Made by a program: the position numbers and the translations under genes | Assembly (NCBI GenBank): GCA_002416125.1 | Contig: DIBU01000015.1 | Coordinates: 1-64,000 of the forward strand | Direction: 5' to 3' | From: Halieaceae bacterium UBA5044 | GTDB lineage: Bacteria; Pseudomonadota; Gammaproteobacteria; Pseudomonadales; Halieaceae | Length of the DNA: 64,000 nucleotides | Shown here: positions 60,104 through 64,000 of the stretch, piece after piece | Layout of the letters: every line of letters starts with the position of its first letter | Numbering within the stretch: position 1 is the stretch's first letter | Notes under the pieces: generated by a model | Databases searched by the model: none | Seen by the model: the letters and a program-made list of their open reading frames with translations, nothing else | What the model was told of the DNA's origin: nothing

Positions 60104-61858
60104 GTGAAGAGAAAACAAAAAATCAAACGCATACTCGTACTCGATGCCGACATGGTCAGCGCCCTGACTATAGCCCGCTCGCTGGCGGCCAGGCACTTCG
60201 TCGTCGATGTCGCAAGTGCCAAAGCCGCACCAATTGCCGCCTACTCAAATTCAGTGGCCGCACACTTTCAATACCCAGACCCGCTGCTGAATGAAGAAGA
60301 TTTCCTGGCGTGGCTACAAGAACACATACACCATGCGCCCTACGCACTTGTCATTCCGGTAACAGAACGCAGCCTGGTGCCCCTCGCCCACGCTCGGGAC
60401 CGGTTCCAGGAAACCTGCCTGGCAATAGCTGATGACGACAGCCTTCAGTTGGTTCTGGACAAGGCGGCAACCTTCTCGCTTGCCGAGCGGATCGGCGTGT
60501 CCACCCCACAGAGCCTTTATATCTCAAGCATCGACGAGTTACCGGCGTTGCTGCCGCAACTGCGCTTTCCGGTGGTGGTAAAACCCAGCCATTCCGTATC
60601 CGGGGGCGCCGCGGGTTACTCCAAGCGCAACGTCAGCTACGCGATTGACGAAGCTGAATTGATCCTGCAGTGCAAGGCGTGCCTCCGACACTCTTCAGTT
60701 ATTCTGCAAAGCTACTTCCGCGGTCTGGGCGCCGGTGTAGAACTGATTGCCAAGCAAGGCGAGATCCTTTACGCCTTCCAACATCTGCGCTTGCACGAAG
60801 TCCCATTGACGGGCGGCGGTAGCAGCTTCCGCATGAGCACCGAACTTGAGCCCAGGCTCCTTGACGCAGCAACCAGGCTGATCCGGGAAATTCGCTGGAC
60901 GGGTGTAGCGATGGTCGAGTTCAAGTGGAACCCGGCCACCAAAGAATACTGCTTGATGGAGATCAACGGACGTTTCTGGGGTTCCCTACCACTCGCCATG
61001 GCCGCCGGCGCCGATTTTCCAGCGATGCAGGCAGAGCTGTCATTGACCGGTGAACTTGGCACCTACCCCCCATACCGGCGCGGTGTGTATTGTCGAAACC
61101 TGCCTAGCGACGTCATGTGGCATGAGATGGTATTCCGCAGTCGTAGCGACCCAATCACCCAGGTTCCCTCGTTTGGCCGTGTATTGAAGGACTTGAGCAA
61201 GACATTCTCGCTCAAGCACCACTTCGACACTCAGAGCCTGAGTGACCCACTTCCAGGCCTGATTGAAATCACACGTCTGATAACGAACTATGGTCGCAGA
61301 CTTCATGACATGCTCGCTGAGAAGATGTTCACACTTTCACAGCGTTTGCTTTGGCGCAATGGCACGGTTCGTGAGAGACTCCGGGAGTCAAAAACAGTCC
61401 TGTTCATATGTTATGGCAACATCAACCGTAGCGCGCTTGCGCAATCACTCATGACGGCCCAACTGCCCGCCGCTTCCAAACTGAAGGTGCTCTCGGCAGG
61501 CTTTCACAGGGAGGAACAGCGCCCCGCAGACCCGCGTATGGTGCGAGTGGCAGCAGCGCAGGGCGTAGACCTGACTCGTTCCCGGTCACGTCTGGTCGGC
61601 GACCGACTCTTGGCAGAAAGCGACATCATATTTGTGATGGAAAGGGATCATCGAAAGCGGCTGGTCGCGCTCAACCCAAAGGTGGCGAACAAGACTTTCT
61701 CGCTGGGCGCCTGTCTGACCGGGCCTAAACGGCTGCACGCCGAGATCGCAGACCCCTACAATAAATCCGAAACCGCCTATCGCGCATGCTTTCATGATAT
61801 TCAACGTGCAGTAGCCTGCGTTGTAAGGCAATTGCCCCCCCATCATGCCGACCACTGA
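60104..61858 (+). CDS. ATP-grasp domain fused to low-molecular-weight protein tyrosine phosphatase
   Basis: The 584-residue protein has two parts. Residues about 10-390 form a carbamoyl-phosphate-synthase-like ATP-grasp ligase: a Rossmann-like start (RILVLDADMVSALTIARSLA), the ATP lid VVVKPSHSVSGGAAGYS and metal ligands in VAMVEFKWN and CLMEINGRFWGS. Residues about 430-584 form a low-molecular-weight tyrosine phosphatase: VLFICYGNINRSALAQ carries the CX5R loop and IADPYNKSETAYR carries the general-acid Asp. Such phosphatases usually pair with Wzc-type kinases in polysaccharide export. The GTG start lacks a strong ribosome binding site. It overlaps the glycosyltransferase gene by 14 bp. Confidence 0.85.
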   Translation: MKRKQKIKRILVLDADMVSALTIARSLAARHFVVDVASAKAAPIAAYSNSVAAHFQYPDPLLNEEDFLAWLQEHIHHAPYALVIPVTERSLVPLAHARDRFQETCLAIADDDSLQLVLDKAATFSLAERIGVSTPQSLYISSIDELPALLPQLRFPVVVKPSHSVSGGAAGYSKRNVSYAIDEAELILQCKACLRHSSVILQSYFRGLGAGVELIAKQGEILYAFQHLRLHEVPLTGGGSSFRMSTELEPRLLDAATRLIREIRWTGVAMVEFKWNPATKEYCLMEINGRFWGSLPLAMAAGADFPAMQAELSLTGELGTYPPYRRGVYCRNLPSDVMWHEMVFRSRSDPITQVPSFGRVLKDLSKTFSLKHHFDTQSLSDPLPGLIEITRLITNYGRRLHDMLAEKMFTLSQRLLWRNGTVRERLRESKTVLFICYGNINRSALAQSLMTAQLPAASKLKVLSAGFHREEQRPADPRMVRVAAAQGVDLTRSRSRLVGDRLLAESDIIFVMERDHRKRLVALNPKVANKTFSLGACLTGPKRLHAEIADPYNKSETAYRACFHDIQRAVACVVRQLPPHHADH

Positions 61859-62864
61859 AACCCACAACAGGACCACCCCCGCCGGGGAAGAGAAGCTGAG
61901 CCAGCGCCCTTTTTTTTCCGTGGTCTTGCCGACACGCAATCGACCTGAGCTGTTCGAAAGAGCACTGGAATCGGTACTGAAACAGTCATTCCAGAACTTT
62001 GAGGTGCTGGTCGTTAATGATGGCTCTGATGATGGCAATCTAGAGCGCTACAAAGAACTGGAAACAACGTCAGACCCGAGAGTACGGTGGCACTACCAAC
62101 CCCAGAGGCCCAATGGCCATGGACCCAGCTACTCGATCAACACCGGTGCTCAATTGGCGCGGGGGCTATACCTGTGCATCCTGGATGACGATGACAGTTG
62201 GGATGCAGTGGACCACCTGCAAAAAGCCCACGCCGCCATCAACGCTACAGGCACAGTGGATGCTTATTACAGCAACCAAACCGCCTACAGTGCGGATGGC
62301 AAACCCGTAAAGGGGGCGTTGTGGCTAAACGCTCTGGAGAAAAGACTACCGCGACCAGGTGTCACCCAACCGGTAGATGCTGAATTCCTTCTCAGCTGCC
62401 CCGGCTTTCCGCACCTTAATTGCAGTATCATTAAACGCGAGCTCTACCTTGGAATCGGCGGCATGGACGAGGGTATCCGCTACGAATGTGAAGTCGACTT
62501 GTACCTGCGCACGCTGGATGCCGCGACACTCATCCTCTACAACCCGACTATCATTGCGCGCCACAATGTGCCAGACGCCGCGCAGAAGGCGAACGTTTCC
62601 ACCCAAGTAAACAGGGTGGGAAAGCTCCTTTCACAAACCACCATTTACCAGAAAAACCTGGCCACCGCCAACAGCACAGCGGTGCAGGACCGTTGCCGCG
62701 ATAAATTGACCCTGGCTTACAAAAACCTGGCACAGGAGTTTGCCGGAGAGCGAAATTTCCACCGCGCCGCCACCTTTGCCAGAATGGCGCTGGCATTTCG
62801 CTACACAATCAAGTGGCGCCTCTACTGCCTGCAGCTAGAGCTGCTTGCGGCCTTGCGAGGCTGA
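61845..62864 (+). CDS. family 2 glycosyltransferase
   Basis: The 339-residue GT-A fold enzyme has the N-terminal FFSVVLPTRNRPELFERALESVL, VVNDGSDDGN (nucleotide-sugar contact) and the LCILDDDDSWD DxD-containing metal site near residues 110-120, followed by an acceptor domain to about 250 and a C-terminal helical tail rich in Arg and Ala. No signal or membrane helix. It would transfer a sugar from an activated donor to a lipid or polymer acceptor on the cytoplasmic face. Its ATG overlaps the previous gene by 14 bp. Confidence 0.9.
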   Translation: MPTTETHNRTTPAGEEKLSQRPFFSVVLPTRNRPELFERALESVLKQSFQNFEVLVVNDGSDDGNLERYKELETTSDPRVRWHYQPQRPNGHGPSYSINTGAQLARGLYLCILDDDDSWDAVDHLQKAHAAINATGTVDAYYSNQTAYSADGKPVKGALWLNALEKRLPRPGVTQPVDAEFLLSCPGFPHLNCSIIKRELYLGIGGMDEGIRYECEVDLYLRTLDAATLILYNPTIIARHNVPDAAQKANVSTQVNRVGKLLSQTTIYQKNLATANSTAVQDRCRDKLTLAYKNLAQEFAGERNFHRAATFARMALAFRYTIKWRLYCLQLELLAALRG

Positions 62865-62938
62865 CGGGTGGGCACCACCACTCAGCATGACCTGCCCCTC
62901 CCACGGCGGGCCACCTAAACACTGGATATTGCAAAGCC

Positions 62939-64000
62939 ATGGCTATTGAACACTCTTCGAACCTGACCGCGAGCATGCGAACGACCGCGTTGGCCTACAA
63001 CCCGCAGATCCTTTCAGGCATTCCCACCGATGCGATTGCCCCCACGGACACTGACTTTATCCTATCCACCCAAAGCGCACAGCGCGCCAGCGGCCTCTGC
63101 GCTGTGATAGCCGGGCAACCGAAATTGTCCGGAGGCAGTCCCGGGCATGAATTCGACGGCAGCAATCTTCTTGATCTTTATGAACAGCACGGCAAGGACT
63201 GTGCCGCGTATCTGAGCGGAACCTGGGCTTTCCTCATCTCAGACCCGCTGCAACAAAGACTGATACTGGCAAGTGATCGCATGGGGCGCCTTCCAGTGTA
63301 CTTTGGGGTGTCAGACGGCCATGTGGTTGCCAGCACAGCTCTATCTGACCTGCGCAGGCTATCCCCCCAATGCGCTGTGGACTGCCAAAGCCTCTACAAC
63401 TACGTTTACTTTCACATGATACCGGCCCCCGGATCTGTATGGGACGGCGTGCAAAAGCTGCGGGCGGGCGAGCAGTTGGAGGTAACGCCCACAGGCTGGC
63501 GCACGTATCGCTACTGGACACCACATTTTTCCGAAACGGCTCGGGATAAGAGCCAGCACCACGCATCACTGCGGCAACACCTGAAAGAAGCCGTGCGCCG
63601 CAGCCAATCAAAGGCTGGTAAAACCGGAGCGTTTCTGAGCGGCGGCCTGGACAGCTCCACCGTTGCAGGCATGCTCAGTGAGTTGGAGGGAGGGACCTGC
63701 GATGCATATGCCATCGGCTTTGATGCCGAAGGCTATGATGAAATGGCCTATGCACGCATCACAGCGAAACGCTTCGGTATTCGACTGCATGAATACTATG
63801 TGACGCCCGACGACGTGGTTGCAGCGCTGCCTACCATCGCGGCGTGCTTCGATGAGCCCTTTGGTAATTCATCCGCCCTACCGGCCTATTTTTGTGCACG
63901 GATGGCAGCGGAAGATGGCATCACAACTCTGCTCGCGGGTGATGGTGGTGATGAGCTCTTCGCCGGGAACGAGCGCTACGCCAAACAAAAGGTATTTGAG
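62939..64000 (+). CDS. asparagine-synthase-like amidotransferase, partial at the window end
   Basis: 354 residues are visible and the frame is open at the end of the window. The synthetase domain is clear: PP-loop SGGLDSST (234-241), DEPFGNSSALP and GDGGDELFAG (334-343). The N-terminal part keeps late glutaminase-domain features (LSGTWAFLISD, ASDRMGRLPVYFG) but begins MAIEHSSNL with no Cys at position 2, so the glutamine-hydrolysing nucleophile is absent. The enzyme may use free ammonia or have another acyl-adenylating role, as in some polysaccharide and peptide pathways. It follows the glycosyltransferase after 74 bp. Confidence 0.87.
   Translation, partial: MAIEHSSNLTASMRTTALAYNPQILSGIPTDAIAPTDTDFILSTQSAQRASGLCAVIAGQPKLSGGSPGHEFDGSNLLDLYEQHGKDCAAYLSGTWAFLISDPLQQRLILASDRMGRLPVYFGVSDGHVVASTALSDLRRLSPQCAVDCQSLYNYVYFHMIPAPGSVWDGVQKLRAGEQLEVTPTGWRTYRYWTPHFSETARDKSQHHASLRQHLKEAVRRSQSKAGKTGAFLSGGLDSSTVAGMLSELEGGTCDAYAIGFDAEGYDEMAYARITAKRFGIRLHEYYVTPDDVVAALPTIAACFDEPFGNSSALPAYFCARMAAEDGITTLLAGDGGDELFAGNERYAKQKVFE

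Noticed and set aside
1..64000. tRNA, rRNA, CRISPR arrays, complete insertion sequences or phage genes
   Set aside because: None recognised on either strand; short repeats present do not form regular arrays.

Overview
The window looks like a chromosomal segment of a GC-rich aerobic gammaproteobacterium, most likely a marine Halieaceae/Cellvibrionales-type organism. This is inferred from gene content: PEP-CTERM sorting-signal proteins with a PrsT-like TPR lipoprotein, a CYP125-like P450, DUF3604, TonB/sulfatase genes and a Fur-type iron cluster. No rRNA, tRNA or CRISPR array was seen. Two stretches seem lower in GC than the rest by eye: the left edge (about 1-1,900), which carries a truncated Tn3-family transposase, and the right end (about 60,000-64,000).

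Layout. 1-2,525: accessory edge with a secreted propeptide-like protein, a Tn3 transposase remnant and an orphan ORF. 2,590-10,400: TonB receptor behind a nested dyad, a membrane-anchored sulfatase coupled to a small membrane protein, a metallo-beta-lactamase-fold hydrolase, a two-domain DsbA/HCCA-isomerase-like protein and a TetR regulator. 10,470-12,870: DUF3649-PepSY-DUF3325 iron-uptake operon behind a Fur box. 13,000-18,100: FAD-linked oxidase, thioesterase, and an adaptor-permease-ATPase (MacA/MacB/LolD-like) operon. 18,200-38,760: mostly metabolic genes (large membrane protein plus patatin, DUF3604, P450 plus cupin, GDPD, M20 peptidase, aspartate kinase, GST, acyl-CoA synthetase, PurT, Pol IV, amidase, PilZ-like protein).

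38,750-59,940 is the most interesting part. It holds an HPr-rel-A type operon (Tat-signal protein, PqqD-like chaperone, HprK-related kinase, nucleotidyltransferase), five PEP-CTERM proteins including a GDSL esterase, the PrsT-like lipoprotein, an AMIN plus beta-barrel protein, and a Lol/MacB-like ATPase. It also holds a LolA-like protein, two permeases, an acyl-activating enzyme and two tandem exosortase-associated acyltransferases. Reading the intergenic DNA shows that all five PEP-CTERM genes and the Tat-signal/HPr-rel-A operon have a sigma-54 type GG-N10-GC promoter. Each promoter is preceded, 51-76 bp upstream, by the same 17-bp motif TGTAAA-N7-GACA. This predicts one regulon joining the two systems.

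60,100-64,000: start of a probable polysaccharide or small-molecule cluster: an ATP-grasp fused to a low-molecular-weight phosphotyrosine phosphatase, a family 2 glycosyltransferase, and an asparagine-synthase-like enzyme that runs off the window and lacks the N-terminal glutaminase cysteine.
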